Shown here one piece after another: positions 33,312 to 47,410 of a DNA stretch of 64,000 nt; the stretch's first letter is position 1, and every line of letters begins with the position of its first letter. A model generated the notes under the pieces. The model made no database searches, was not told where the DNA came from, and worked only from the letters and a program-made list of their open reading frames with translations. The stretch lies in contig OZ025239.1 in assembly GCA_964019155.1 (NCBI GenBank), positions 4,104,545-4,168,544 on the forward strand, in the 5' to 3' direction. The position numbers were made by a program, and so were the translations under genes. Origin of the DNA: Osedax fenrisi. Its lineage: Eukaryota > Annelida > Polychaeta > Sabellida > Siboglinidae.

Positions 33312-33524
33312 TTATATACTTAGAGATTGTCCGTTCTTTGTAGTTATAGAGAAGTACTCCGCTTGTATATGTGTCTTGTTCCACATGGGGTATGGTGATC
33401 CTAAGCGGACGACATCCACGCGATAGTTATGGACGGCAATATCATTGTCATGTATCGTCAGGTTATAGCCTATATATACCTCGCGAGGTATAAATATTGT
33501 TCTCCGGACATCAACAGTAATCCA
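33312..33524 (-). other. Unidentified 70-codon open frame, array copy 1
   Basis: Minus strand, 33524 to a TAA at 33314-33312, no ATG at the start: WITVDVRRTIFIPREVYIG, YNLTIHDNDIAVHNYRVDVV, RLGSPYPMWNKTHIQAEYF, SITTKNGQSLSI. Composition and codon pattern look like real protein and are far less AT-rich than the surroundings. It is exactly 213 bp in all nine complete copies, with substitutions but no indel or stop. I do not recognise the family; it is probably an exon of a host gene, since a GTATAT donor-like word overlaps the end. A shorter plus-strand frame (about 33417-33598, MDGNIIVMYRQVIAYIYLAR) overlaps and is the alternative. Confidence 0.5.
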
Positions 33525-33685
33525 TTAGTGGTTGAAGAGATTATAAAATATATTCCTGCGACGGACATGTTAATAAGAAAGTTAAGCAGCGATAAATAAA
33601 AATAAAATTGAAATAATGATTTTAATTGCAATAGATATTCTTTTTAAATATCTATTACTATTTTATATAAATATAAAACTGGATA

Positions 33686-33720
<35 letters not shown>

Positions 33721-34010
33721 CTAGATTACGAGATAATCTTTCGTATACTCTCCTTTGAGCAGAAAAAAATGTTGAAATATTTAAAAAAAATTTTTTAAAT
33801 ATTAAATATTAAAAATGTGAGATTTTTTATAAAGATTTTTTGAAATATTTTGAAATATTAAAAAAAAATATCTTGTATTAGTATAACTGGACAACTTATT
33901 GAATTCTACAATAGAAGTCATATTGTAGTTTTTGTTAATTTTTATTAGAACACAAGTTATGATCAAAAATATATCATATATGAAATATATATATATGAAC
34001 ATGCAAAAAT

Positions 34011-34111
34011 AATGCATGGATAATAAATATTTGTTGGTCTGTTGATGATACTATTTCTGAGGCGATTAGGTGATTTCATAATGACGGATATCTTAGAATC
34101 ACTGTTATAAT
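34011..34111. repeat. 101-bp internal repeat, copy 2 of the unit
   Basis: AATGCATGGATAATAAATAT to AGAATCACTGTTATAAT, 1352 bp after copy 1. The pair exists in every unit, so this duplication predates the array. Confidence 0.8.
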
Positions 34112-34241
34112 TACGTAATAGTTATTCATCATGTGATATGGGCGTATTATATATAAGTATTAATATAAGATTATAATAATTATAAATATAATATAGTTAT
34201 TATTACACATTATAATGTATGTATGCATATACAATGCACAT

Positions 34242-34303
<62 letters not shown>

Positions 34304-34304
34304 T

Positions 34305-34440
34305 ATATATCGCTAGTAAGCCAATATGTCCCAGTATCTGGGTATTGTCGTATCTTCATGTATATCTTCAGGTATCCACCATTACTGTGGTCTAGTAGAT
34401 CTGTAACCTTCTCGTTGTAAATCTCCATGTATCTTACGTA
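34305..34440 (-). pseudogene. Kinesin motor-domain fragment, array copy 1
   Basis: Minus strand reads VRYMEIYNEKVTDLLDHSN, then GGYLKIYMKIRQYPDTGTYW and LTSDIY before running into (AT)n. The SYxEIYNEKVxDLL signature lies between the P-loop and switch I of kinesin motor domains, and a following LKVRExPxxGPY-like stretch is typical of kinesin-3 (KIF1/KIF13 type). Only this exon-sized piece is present: no P-loop (GQTGSGKT) or SSRSH motif, so it cannot act as a motor. The open frame continues into low-complexity Tyr/Ile. Same strand as the DEAD-box fragment. Confidence 0.75.
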
Positions 34441-34485
34441 CGTCGTACGTATGTGCCTTTATAATATTTATTGAAATCTCATATA

Positions 34486-34566
<81 letters not shown>

Positions 34567-34603
34567 TCTATAAAGTTTTAACATAGAAAATGTATGACTA
34601 TAT

Positions 34604-34661
34604 GTGTGTGTAAGTCTTAAGGATCTGGCGAATTCGCTAGATCTTTAAGACTTACACACAC
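34604..34661. repeat. Hairpin H1 of the array unit (representative copy)
   Basis: TGTGTGTAAGTCTTAAGGATCT pairs with AGATCTTTAAGACTTACACACA around GGCGAATTCGCT, itself containing GCGAATTCGC. One copy per unit, starting in the partial unit at about 26223. In the 48.5- and 62.6-kb copies AT repeats have entered next to it. Confidence 0.9.
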
Positions 34662-34915
34662 GTGAGAACCTATTTCAAAAATATAAATAGTTGTATGTAA
34701 CATATACCATTAAATATACGTTATAACATAATTGTTCAACGTGATATTAATTGTATAAGAAGTATAAGTATAATGACGGAAACCGGTAAATGATACAGGA
34801 TTATGGTGTTGCCTGCAAGCTATGTATAGACATTCCGACAACAATGCGGCAATGGGTAAAAGGTAGAATTATTAAAATGCGTTATATCGTTATTAAAATA
34901 ATTAATATATACATG

Positions 34916-34954
<39 letters not shown>

Positions 34955-35100
34955 GATATTATATATATAATGTGTAAGTATAATATACACATATGTAAGT
35001 CTTATATAATATAAGGATAAGGATAATTTATTATTGCAAAAAAATATCTTTATTATTACATATAATAATTAATGTATGCATATATAATGCACATTGTGCA

Positions 35101-35149
<49 letters not shown>

Positions 35150-35465
35150 ATTTGTATATTGTATACAAAAATGCACAATGTGCATTGTATATGCATACAT
35201 ACATTATTATATGTAATAATAAATATATTATATTTTATAATTATTATATATTGATATATCAAAATAGTATTATACTACTATACTATACTATATGCTATAG
35301 CATATATACAGATATGTGTAAATGAATGCTTAATATTATACAAATTGTATATAAATAATGATATAATACTATTTCTATTATAAATATATAAGTAATAATA
35401 TATAAGAAAAATATATATATATATATATATATATCTATTAAATATATCTATTAAATAAATATATA

Positions 35466-35501
<36 letters not shown>

Positions 35502-35626
35502 TATAATACGTATATAACTAATTATAGAATACCATTTGTATTATAAATGTATAGTTGATAATATATTGGAAATAGATATAAGAAAAAAATTATATATATA
35601 TTATAAAAAATTATTTATATTTTATT

Positions 35627-35668
<42 letters not shown>

Positions 35669-35676
35669 AATAAATA

Positions 35677-35826
35677 AACATGTGCATTTACCAATATACC
35701 TTCGGGTCCAAGCAATTCTATGAACATATTCTTCAATACATTTTGGCATATCGTAGTTTACAACATGCTGAACTTTCCGTGACTTATTTAATCAACGTGT
35801 TGCAATAGAGGTATATATATATTATA

Positions 35827-35858
<32 letters not shown>

Positions 35859-35926
35859 GAGTAACCTATCAGAGCATTTTTCTAGTAATTGTTGGTGTCT
35901 AGATCTATTCGGAGAAAGATACATAT
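35677..35926 (-). pseudogene. DEAD-box helicase fragment, array copy 2
   Basis: Same fragment with the same in-frame TGA; the (AT)n interruption is longer than in copy 1. Confidence 0.8.
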
Positions 35927-36269
35927 TATTAAAATGAAATATATTATAAAGTGAAGTCTACAGATATGACGATTAACGTACTATACATTTATATTGAAGT
36001 TAATTACATTTAATTCATTTCAATATAAATGTATATTATATTAATCGTCATATATGTAGACTTCACTTTATAAAAAGTATATATATACACACACACACAT
36101 ATATATATATATATAAATGAAAATTATAAAACAATGCATGGATATTAAATATTGATTGGTCTATTGATGATACTATTTCTGAGGCGATTTGGTGACTTCA
36201 CAATGACGGATAGCCTAGAATAACTGTTATAATGTTCCAACTGGTCATTTCTAAGATCACCTCTATATA

Positions 36270-36310
36270 TATATAGGGTATACCCTATATATACCCTATA
36301 TACCCTATAG
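36270..36310. repeat. CCCTATATA-type local expansion
   Basis: TATAGGGTATACCCTATA followed by repeated CCCTATATA words; found here and at about 39770-39808 only. Other units have the single short form CTATATAGGGTTATC. Confidence 0.85.
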
Positions 36311-36353
36311 GGTTATCTAAAGAATAGGGTTAACCGAAAATTTAGATATTATA

Positions 36354-36388
<35 letters not shown>

Positions 36389-36787
36389 TAGTTAAATAGT
36401 TAAATAGTTATATATTCTTCATGCAATTTGGTTTACATTATACTGATAGAAACATTAAATTATATATATATATATATTTATAAATATATATATATTCCTA
36501 AATATAATGTTATGAAATTAATAAAACCTATAAAACACACACATTTGTTATAACTGTTGTATACAATAGTTATAACAAATGTGTATATATATATATATAT
36601 ATATCCTAAAAATGAATATTATTATGTATCGGAGTTATTTCTAATGAAATACAGTGCTATTATTATTAGTATATATATACTAATAATAATAGCACTATAT
36701 ATATATAATATATATGAAAATATATATTTCACAAAGTATACTTGGGAAGTGATGAGACAAGTAACTGCATTTATGTTCTGACGACGA

Positions 36788-37000
36788 TTATATACTTAGA
36801 GATTGTCCGTTCTTTGTAGTTATAGAGAAGTACTCCGCTTGTATATGTGTCTTGTTGCACATGGGGTATGGTGATCCTAAGCGGACGACATCCACGCGAT
36901 AGTTATGGACGGCAATATCATTGTCATGTATCGTCAGGTTATAGCCTATATATACCTCGCGAGGTATAAATATTGTTCTCCGGACATCAACAGTAATCCA
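36788..37000 (-). other. Unidentified 70-codon open frame, array copy 2
   Basis: Same 213-bp frame; PMCN replaces PMWN. Confidence 0.5.
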
Positions 37001-37161
37001 TTAGTGGTTGAAGAGATTATAAAATATATTCCTGCGACGGACATGTTAATAAGAAAGTTAAGCAGCGATAAATAAAAATAAAATTGAAATAATGATTTTA
37101 ATTGCAATAGATATTCTTTTTAAATATCTATTACTATTTTATATAAATATAAAACTGGATA

Positions 37162-37198
<37 letters not shown>

Positions 37199-37719
37199 CT
37201 AGATTACGAGATAATCTTTCGTATACTCTCCTTTGAGCAGAAAAAAATGTTGAAATATTTAAAAAAATTTTTTTAAATATTAAATATTAAAAATGTGAGA
37301 TTTTTTATAAAGATTTTTTGAAATATTTTGAAATATTAAAAAAAAATATCTTGTATTAGTATAACTGGACAACTTATTGAATTCTACAATAGAAGTCATA
37401 TTGTAGTTTTTGTTAATTTTTATTAGAACACAAGTTATGATCAAAAATATATCATATATGAAATATATATATATGAACATGCAAAAATAATGCATGGATA
37501 ATAAATATTTGTTGGTCTGTTGATGATACTATTTCTGAGGCGATTAGGTGATTTCATAATGACGGATATCTTAGAATCACTGTTATAATTACGTAATAGT
37601 TATTCATCATGTGATATGGGCGTATTATATATAAGTATTAATATAAGATTATAATAATTATAAATATAATATAGTTATTATTACACATTATAATGTATGT
37701 ATGCATATACAATGCACAT

Positions 37720-37765
<46 letters not shown>

Positions 37766-37900
37766 TATATATCGCTAGTAAGCCAATATGTCCCAGTATC
37801 TGGGTATTGTCGTATCTTCATGTATATCTTCAGGTATCCACCATTACTGTGGTCTAGTAGATCTGTAACCTTCTCGTTGTAAATCTCCATGTATCTTACG
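37766..37900 (-). pseudogene. Kinesin fragment, array copy 2
   Basis: Same protein text as copy 1. Confidence 0.75.
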
Positions 37901-37947
37901 TACGTCGTACGTATGTGCCTTTATAATATTTATTGAAATCTCATATA

Positions 37948-38050
<103 letters not shown>

Positions 38051-38399
38051 TCTATAAAGTTTTAACATAGAAAATGTATGACTATATGTGTGTGTAAGTC
38101 TTAAGGATCTGGCGAATTCGCTAGATCTTTAAGACTTACACACACGTGAGAACCTATTTCAAAAATATAAATAGTTGTATGTAACATATACCATTAAATA
38201 TACGTTATAACATAATTGTTCAACGTGATATTAATTGTATAAGAAGTATAAGTATAATGACGGAAACCGGTAAATGATACAGGATTATGGTGTTGCCTGC
38301 AAGCTATGTATAGACATTCCGACAACAATGCGGCAATGGGTAAAAGGTAGAATTATTAAAATGCGTTATATCGTTATTAAAATAATTAATATATACATG

Positions 38400-38440
<41 letters not shown>

Positions 38441-38586
38441 GATATTATATATATAATGTGTAAGTATAATATACACATATGTAAGTCTTATATAATATAA
38501 GGATAAGGATAATTTATTATTGCAAAAAAATATCTTTATTATTACATATAATAATTAATGTATGCATATATAATGCACATTGTGCA

Positions 38587-38631
<45 letters not shown>

Positions 38632-38947
38632 ATTTGTATATTGTATACAAAAATGCACAATGTGCATTGTATATGCATACATACATTATTATATGTAATA
38701 ATAAATATATTATATTTTATAATTATTATATATTGATATATCAAAATAGTATTATACTACTATACTATACTATATGCTATAGCATATATACAGATATGTG
38801 TAAATGAATGCTTAATATTATACAAATTGTATATAAATAATGATATAATACTATTTCTATTATAAATATATAAGTAATAATATATAAGAAAAATATATAT
38901 ATATATATATATATATCTATTAAATATATCTATTAAATAAATATATA

Positions 38948-38985
<38 letters not shown>

Positions 38986-39110
38986 TATAATACGTATATA
39001 ACTAATTATAGAATACCATTTGTATTATAAATGTATAGTTGATAATATATTGGAAATAGATATAAGAAAAAAATTATATATATATTATAAAAAATTATTT
39101 ATATTTTATT

Positions 39111-39160
<50 letters not shown>

Positions 39161-39168
39161 AATAAATA

Positions 39169-39318
39169 AACATGTGCATTTACCAATATACCTTCGGGTC
39201 CAAGCAATTCTATGAACATATTCTTCAATACATTTTGGCATATCGTAGTTTACAACATGCTGAACTTTCCGTGACTTATTTAATCAACGTGTTGCAATAG
39301 AGGTATATATATATTATA

Positions 39319-39359
<41 letters not shown>

Positions 39360-39425
39360 TAACCTATCAGAGCATTTTTCTAGTAATTGTTGGTGTCTAG
39401 ATCTATTCGGAGAAAGATACATATT
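39169..39425 (-). pseudogene. DEAD-box helicase fragment, array copy 3
   Basis: Sequence as copy 2 with a further extended (AT)n gap. Confidence 0.8.
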
Positions 39426-39849
39426 ATTAAAATGAAATATATTATAAAGTGAAGTCTACAGATATGACGATTAACGTACTATACATTTATATTGAAGTTA
39501 ATTACATTTAATTCATTTCAATATAAATGTATATTATATTAATCGTCATATATGTAGACTTCACTTTATAAAAAGTATATATATACACACACACACATAT
39601 ATATATATATATAAATGAAAATTATAAAACAATGCATGGATATTAAATATTGATTGGTCTATTGATGATACTATTTCTGAGGCGATTTGGTGACTTCACA
39701 ATGACGGATAGCCTAGAATAACTGTTATAATGTTCCAACTGGTCATTTCTAAGATCACCTCTATATATATAGGGTATACCCTATATATACCCTATATACC
39801 CTATAGGGTTATCTAAAGAATAGGGTTAACCGAAAATTTAGATATTATA

Positions 39850-39886
<37 letters not shown>

Positions 39887-40076
39887 TAGTTAAATAGTTA
39901 AATAGTTATATATTCTTCATGCAATTTGGTTTACATTATACTGATAGAAACATTAAATTATATATATATATATATTTATAAATATATATATATTCCTAAA
40001 TATAATGTTATGAAATTAATAAAACCTATAAAACACACACATTTGTTATAACTGTTGTATACAATAGTTATAACAA

Positions 40077-40108
<32 letters not shown>

Positions 40109-40291
40109 CCTAAAAATGAATATTATTATGTATCGGAGTTATTTCTAATGAAATACAGTGCTATTATTATTAGTATATATATACTAATAATAATAGCACT
40201 ATATATATATAATATATATGAAAATATATATTTCACAAAGTATACTTGGGAAGTGATGAGACAAGTAACTGCATTTATGTTCTGACGACGA

Positions 40292-40504
40292 TTATATACT
40301 TAGAGATTGTCCGTTCTTTGTAGTTATAGAGAAGTACTCCGCTTGTATATGTGTCTTGTTGCACATGGGGTATGGTGATCCTAAGCGGACGACATCCACG
40401 CGATAGTTATGGACGGCAATATCATTGTCATGTATCGTCAGGTTATAGCCTATATATACCTCGCGAGGTATAAATATTGTTCTCCGGACATCAACAGTAA
40501 TCCA
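40292..40504 (-). other. Unidentified 70-codon open frame, array copy 3
   Basis: Same as copy 2 (PMCN). Confidence 0.5.
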
Positions 40505-40665
40505 TTAGTGGTTGAAGAGATTATAAAATATATTCCTGCGACGGACATGTTAATAAGAAAGTTAAGCAGCGATAAATAAAAATAAAATTGAAATAATGAT
40601 TTTAATTGCAATAGATATTCTTTTTAAATATCTATTACTATTTTATATAAATATAAAACTGGATA

Positions 40666-40700
<35 letters not shown>

Positions 40701-41235
40701 CTAGATTACGAGATAATCTTTCGTATACTCTCCTTTGAGCAGAAAAAAATGTTGAAATATTTAAAAAATTTTTTTTAAATATTAAATATTAAAAATGTGA
40801 GATTTTTTATAAAGATTTTTTGAAATATTTTGAAATATTAAAAAAAAATATCTTGTATTAGTATAACTGGAAAACTTATTGAATTCTACAATAGAAGTCA
40901 TATTGTAGTTTTTGTTAATTTTTATTAGAACACAAGTTATGATCAAAAATATATCATATATGAAATATATATATATGAACATGCAAAAATAATGCATGGA
41001 TAATAAATATTTATTGGTCTGTTGATGATACTATTTCTGAGGCGATTAGGTGATTTCATAATGACGGATATCTTAGAATCACTGTTATAATTACGTAATA
41101 GTTATTCATCATGTGATATGGGCGTATTATATATAAGTATTAATATAAGATTATAATAATTATAAATATAATATAGTTATTATTACACATTATAATGTAT
41201 GTATGCATATACAATGCACATTGTGCATATATATT

Positions 41236-41295
<60 letters not shown>

Positions 41296-41430
41296 TATAT
41301 ATCACTAGTAAACCAATATGTCCCAGTATATGGGTATTGTCGTATCTTCATGTATATCTTCATGTATCCACCATTACTGTGGTCTAGTAGATCTGTAACC
41401 TTCTCGTTGTAAATCTCCATGTATCTTACG
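41296..41430 (-). pseudogene. Kinesin fragment, array copy 3
   Basis: Open, with YMKIYMKIRQYPYTGTYWF in place of the copy 1 text. Confidence 0.75.
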
Positions 41431-41477
41431 TAAGTCGTACGTATGTGCCTTTATAATATTTATTGAAATCTCATATA

Positions 41478-41514
<37 letters not shown>

Positions 41515-42038
41515 TATAAAGTTTTAACATAGAAAATGTATGACTATATGTGTGTGTAAATCTTAAGGATCTGGCGAATTCGCTAGATCTTTAAGACTTA
41601 CACACACGTGAGAACCTATTTCAAAAATATAAATAGTTGTATGTAACATATACCATTACATATACGTTATAACATAATTGTTCAACGTGATATTAATTGT
41701 ATAAGAAGTATAAGTATAATGACGGAAACCGGTAAATGATACAGGATTATGGTGTTGCCTGCAAGCTATGTATAGACATTCCGACAACAATGCGGCAATG
41801 GGTAAAAGGTAGAATTATTAAAATGCGTTATATCGTTATTAAAATAATTAATATATACATGTAAATATATATATATATATATATATATAAATGATATTAT
41901 ATATATAATGTGTAAGTATAATATACACATATGTAAGTCTTATATAATATAAGGATAAGGATAATTTATTATTGCAAAAAAATATCTTTATTATTACATA
42001 TAATAATTAATGTATGCATATATAATGCACATTGTGCA

Positions 42039-42085
<47 letters not shown>

Positions 42086-42554
42086 ATTTGTATATTGTAT
42101 ACAAAAATGCACAATGTGCATTGTATATGCATACATACATTATTATATGTAATAATAAATATATTATATTTTATAATTATTATATATTGATATATCAAAA
42201 TAGTATTATACTACTATACTATACTATATGCTATAGCATATATACAGATATGTGTAAATGAATGCTTAATATTATACAAATTGTATATAAATAATTATAT
42301 ACTACTATTTCTATTATAAATATATAAGTAATAATATATAATAAAAATATATATATATATATATATCTATTAAATATATCTATTAAATAAATATATATAT
42401 TTATATATATATATATATATATATATAAGTATAATACGTATATAACTAATTATAGAATACCATTTGTATTATAAATGTATAGTTGATAATATATTGGAAA
42501 TAGATATAAGAAAAAAATTATATATATATTATAAAAAATTATTTATATTTTATT

Positions 42555-42602
<48 letters not shown>

Positions 42603-42610
42603 AATAAATA

Positions 42611-42760
42611 AACATGTGCATTTACCAATATACCTTCGGGTCCAAGCAATTCTATGAACATATTCTTCAATACATTTTGGCATATCGTAGTTTACAACAT
42701 GCTGAACTTTCCGTGACTTATTTAATCAACGTGTTGCAATAGAGGTATATATATATTATA

Positions 42761-42801
<41 letters not shown>

Positions 42802-42867
42802 TAACCTATCAGAGCATTTTTCTAGTAATTGTTGGTGTCTAGATCTATTCGGAGAAAGATACATATT
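42611..42867 (-). pseudogene. DEAD-box helicase fragment, array copy 4
   Basis: Same motif VI text and TGA as the other copies. Confidence 0.8.
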
Positions 42868-43026
42868 ATTAAAATGAAATATATTATAAAGTGAAGTCTA
42901 CAGATATGACGATTAACGTACTATACATTTATATTGAAGTTAATTACATTTAATTCATTTCAATATAAATGTATATTATATTAATCGTCATATCTGTAGA
43001 CTTCACTTTATAAAAAGTATATATAT

Positions 43027-43128
<102 letters not shown>

Positions 43129-43743
43129 GCAAATTATAAAACAATGCATGGATATTAAATATTGATTGGTCTATTGATGATACTATTTCTGAGGCGATTT
43201 GGTGACTTCACAATGACGGATAGCCTAGAATAACTGTTATAATGTTCCAACTGGTCATTTCTAAGATCACCTCTATATAGGGTTATCTAAAGAATAGGGT
43301 TAACCGAAAATTTAGATATTATACCATATATATATAGATAGTTAAATAGTTAAATAGTTATATATTCTTCATGCAATTTGGTTTACATTATACTGATAGA
43401 AACATTAAATTATATATATATATATATTTATAAATATATATATATTCCTAAATATAATGTTATGAAATTAATAAAACCTATAAAACACACACATTTGTTA
43501 TAACTGTTGTATACAATAGTTATAACAAATGTGTATATATATATATATATATATATATCATAAAAATGAATATTATTATGTATCGGAGTTATTTCTAATG
43601 AAATACAGTGCTATTATTATTAGTATATATATATACTAATAATAATAGCACTATATATATATAATATATATGAAAATATATATTTCACAAAGTATACTTG
43701 GGAAGTGATGAGACAAGTAACTGCAGTTATGTTCTGACGACGA

Positions 43744-43956
43744 TTATATACTTAGAGATTGTCCGTTCTTTGTAGTTATAGAGAAGTACTCCGCTTGTAT
43801 ATGTGTCTTGTTCCACATGGGGTATGGTGATCCTAAGCGGACGACATCCACGCGATAGTTATGGACGGCAATATCATTGTCATGTATCGTCAGGTTATAG
43901 CCTATATATACCTCGCGAGGTATACATATTGTTCTCCGGACATCAACAGTAATCCA
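43744..43956 (-). other. Unidentified 70-codon open frame, array copy 4
   Basis: Open over 213 bp; ICIPRE replaces IFIPRE. Confidence 0.5.
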
Positions 43957-44117
43957 TTATTGGTTGAAGAGATTATAAAATATATTCCTGCGACGGACAT
44001 GTTAATAAGAAAGTTAAGCAGCGATAAATAAAAATAAAATTGAAATAATGATTTTAATTGCAATAGATATTCTTTTTAAATATCTATTACTATTTTATAT
44101 AAATATAAAACTGGATA

Positions 44118-44164
<47 letters not shown>

Positions 44165-44701
44165 CTAGATTACGAGATAATCTTTCGTATACTCTCCTTT
44201 GAGCAGAAAAAAAATGTTGAAATATTTAAAAAAAAAATTTAAAATATTATAAATAAAAAATGTGAGATTTTTTATAAAGATTTTTTGAAATATTTTGAAA
44301 TATTAAAAAAAAAATATCTTTTATTATTATCACTGGACAACTTATTGAATTCCACAATAGAAGTCATATTGTAGTTTTTGTTAATTTTTATTAGAACACA
44401 AGTTATGATCAAAAATGTATCATATATGAAATATATATATATGAACATGCACAAATAATGCATGGATAATAAATATTTGTTGGTCTGTTGATGATACTAT
44501 TTCTGAGGCGATTAGGTGATTTCATAATGACGGATATCTTAGAATCACTGTTATAATTACGTAATAGTTATTCATCATGTGATATGGGCGTATTATATAT
44601 AAGTATTAATATAAGATTATAATAATTATAAATATAATATAGTTATTATTACACATTATAATGTATGTATGCATATACAATGCACATTGTGCATATATAT
44701 T

Positions 44702-44755
<54 letters not shown>

Positions 44756-44890
44756 TATATATCACTAGTAAACCAATATGTCCCAGTATATGGGTATTGT
44801 CGTATCTTCATGTATATCTTCATGTATCCACCATTACTGTGGTCTAGTAGATCTGTAACCTTCTCGTTGTAAATCTCCATGTATCTTACG
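44756..44890 (-). pseudogene. Kinesin fragment, array copy 4
   Basis: Same variant as copy 3. Confidence 0.75.
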
Positions 44891-44937
44891 TAAGTCGTAC
44901 GTATGTGCCTTTATAATATTTATTGAAATCTCATATA

Positions 44938-44974
<37 letters not shown>

Positions 44975-45327
44975 TATAAAGTTTTAACATAGAAAATGTA
45001 TGACTATATGTGTGTGTAAGTCTTAAGGATCTGGCGAATTCGCTAGATCCTTAAGACTTACACACACGTTAACGTGAAAACCTATTTCAAAAATATAAAT
45101 AGTTGTATGTAACATATACCATTAAATATACGTTATAACATAATTGTTCAACGTGATATTAATTGTATAAGAAGTATAAGTATAATGACGGAAACCGGTA
45201 AATTATACAGGATTATGGTGTTGCCTGCAAGCTATGTATAGACATTCCGACAACAATGCGGCAATGGGTAAAAGGTAGAATTATTAAAATGCGTTATATC
45301 GTTATTAAAATAATTAATATATACATG

Positions 45328-45364
<37 letters not shown>

Positions 45365-45510
45365 GATATTATATATATAATGTGTAAGTATAATATACAC
45401 ATATGTAAGTCTTATATAATATAAGGATAAGGATAATTTATTATTGCAAAAAAATATCTTTATTATTACATATAATAATTAATGTATGCATATATAATGC
45501 ACATTGTGCA

Positions 45511-45553
<43 letters not shown>

Positions 45554-46016
45554 ATTTGTATATTGTATACAAAAATGCACAATGTGCATTGTATATGCAT
45601 ACATACATTATTATATGTAATAATAAATATATTATATTTTATAATTATTATATATTGATATATCAAAATAGTATTATACTACTATACTATACTATATGCT
45701 ATAGCATATATACAGATATGTGTAAATGAATGCTTAATATTATACAAATTGTATATAAATAATTATATAATACTATTTCTATTATAAATATATAAGTAAT
45801 AATATATAATAAAAATATATATATATATATATATCTATTAAATATATCTATTAAATAAATATATATATTTATATATATATATATATATAAGTATAATACG
45901 TATATAACTAATTATAGAATACCATTTGTATTATAAATGTATAGTTGATAATATATTGGAAATAGATATAAGAAAAAAATTATATATATATTATAAAAAA
46001 TTATTTATATTTTATT

Positions 46017-46064
<48 letters not shown>

Positions 46065-46072
46065 AATAAATA

Positions 46073-46321
46073 AACATGTGCATTTACCAATATACCTTCG
46101 GGTCCAAGCAATTCTATGAACATATTCTTCAATACATTTTGGCATATCGTAGTTTACAACATGCTGAACTTTCCGTGACTTATTTAATCAACGTGTTGCA
46201 ATAGAGGTATATATATATTATATATATGTATATATATATATATATATATATAGAGTAACCTATCAGAGCATTTTTCTAGTAATTGTTGGTGTCTAGATCT
46301 ATTCGGAGAAAGATACATATT
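46073..46321 (-). pseudogene. DEAD-box helicase fragment, array copy 5
   Basis: Same motif VI text and TGA as the other copies. Confidence 0.8.
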
Positions 46322-46480
46322 ATTAAAATGAAATATATTATAAAGTGAAGTCTACAGATATGACGATTAACGTACTATACATTTATATTGAAGTTAATTA
46401 CATTTAATTCATTTCAATATAAATGTATATTATATTAATCGTCATATCTGTAGACTTCACTTTATAAAAAGTATATATAT

Positions 46481-46566
<86 letters not shown>

Positions 46567-46966
46567 GCAAATTATAAAACAATGCATGGATATTAAATAT
46601 TGATTGGTCTATTGATGATACTATTTCTGAGGCGATTTGGTGACTTCACAATGACGGATAGCCTAGAATAACTGTTATAATGTTCCAACTGATCATTTCT
46701 AAGATCACCTCTATATAGGGTTATCTAAAGAATAGGGTTAACCGAAAATTTAGATATTATACCATATATATATAGATAGTTAAATAGTTAAATAGTTATA
46801 TATTCTTCATGCAATTTGGTTTACATTATACTGATAGAAACATTAAATTATATATATATATATATTTATAAATATATATATATTCCTAAATATAATGTTA
46901 TGAAATTAATAAAACCTATAAAACACACACATTTGTTATAACTGTTGTATACAATAGTTATAACAA

Positions 46967-47014
<48 letters not shown>

Positions 47015-47197
47015 TAAAAATGAATATTATTATGTATCGGAGTTATTTCTAATGAAATACAGTGCTATTATTATTAGTATATATATATACTAATAATAAT
47101 AGCACTATATATATATAATATATATGAAAATATATATTTCACAAAGTATACTTGGGAAGTGATGAGACAAGTAACTGCAGTTATGTTCTGACGACGA

Positions 47198-47410
47198 TTA
47201 TATACTTAGAGATTGTCCGTTCTTTGTAGTTATAGAGAAGTACTCCGCTTGTATATGTGTCTTGTTCCACATGGGGTATGGTGATCCTAAGCGGACGACA
47301 TCCACGCGATAGTTCTGGACTGCAATATCATTGTCATGTATCGTCAGGTTATAGCCTATATATACCTCGCGAGGTATACATATTGTTCTCCGGACATCAA
47401 CAGTAATCCA
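47198..47410 (-). other. Unidentified 70-codon open frame, array copy 5
   Basis: Open over 213 bp; AVQNYR replaces AVHNYR, and ICIPRE. Confidence 0.5.

Larger units (their letters stand above)
26239..34620. repeat. Array unit 1 (with LINE insertion)
   Basis: Marker-to-marker length is 8382 bp; without the LINE it is about 3.6 kb. After the insertion it has the ATGCAAAATGTGC and TATCAAATTGTAGATAAATA variants found also in the units at 52.5, 56 and 63.2 kb, so it belongs to subtype B in that segment. Confidence 0.85.
38105..41566. repeat. Array unit 3
   Basis: 3462 bp, almost identical to unit 2, including the CCCTATATA expansion (39770-39805), so one is a recent copy of the other. Confidence 0.9.

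Noticed and set aside
33417..33600. Plus-strand frame over the 213-bp block (YIYLARYKYCSPDINSN)
   Set aside because: It overlaps the longer minus-strand frame, which has more protein-like text and full-length openness in all units; kept only as an alternative.
33802..34017. 71-codon minus frame (MHYFCMFIYIYF) repeated in the units
   Set aside because: Very AT-rich, changes length between units through A-run indels, and has no protein-like motif.
36266..36320. Telomere-like AGGGTT/CCCTA words
   Set aside because: They are spaced by TATA and confined to a local expansion in two units; not a telomeric TTAGGG array.
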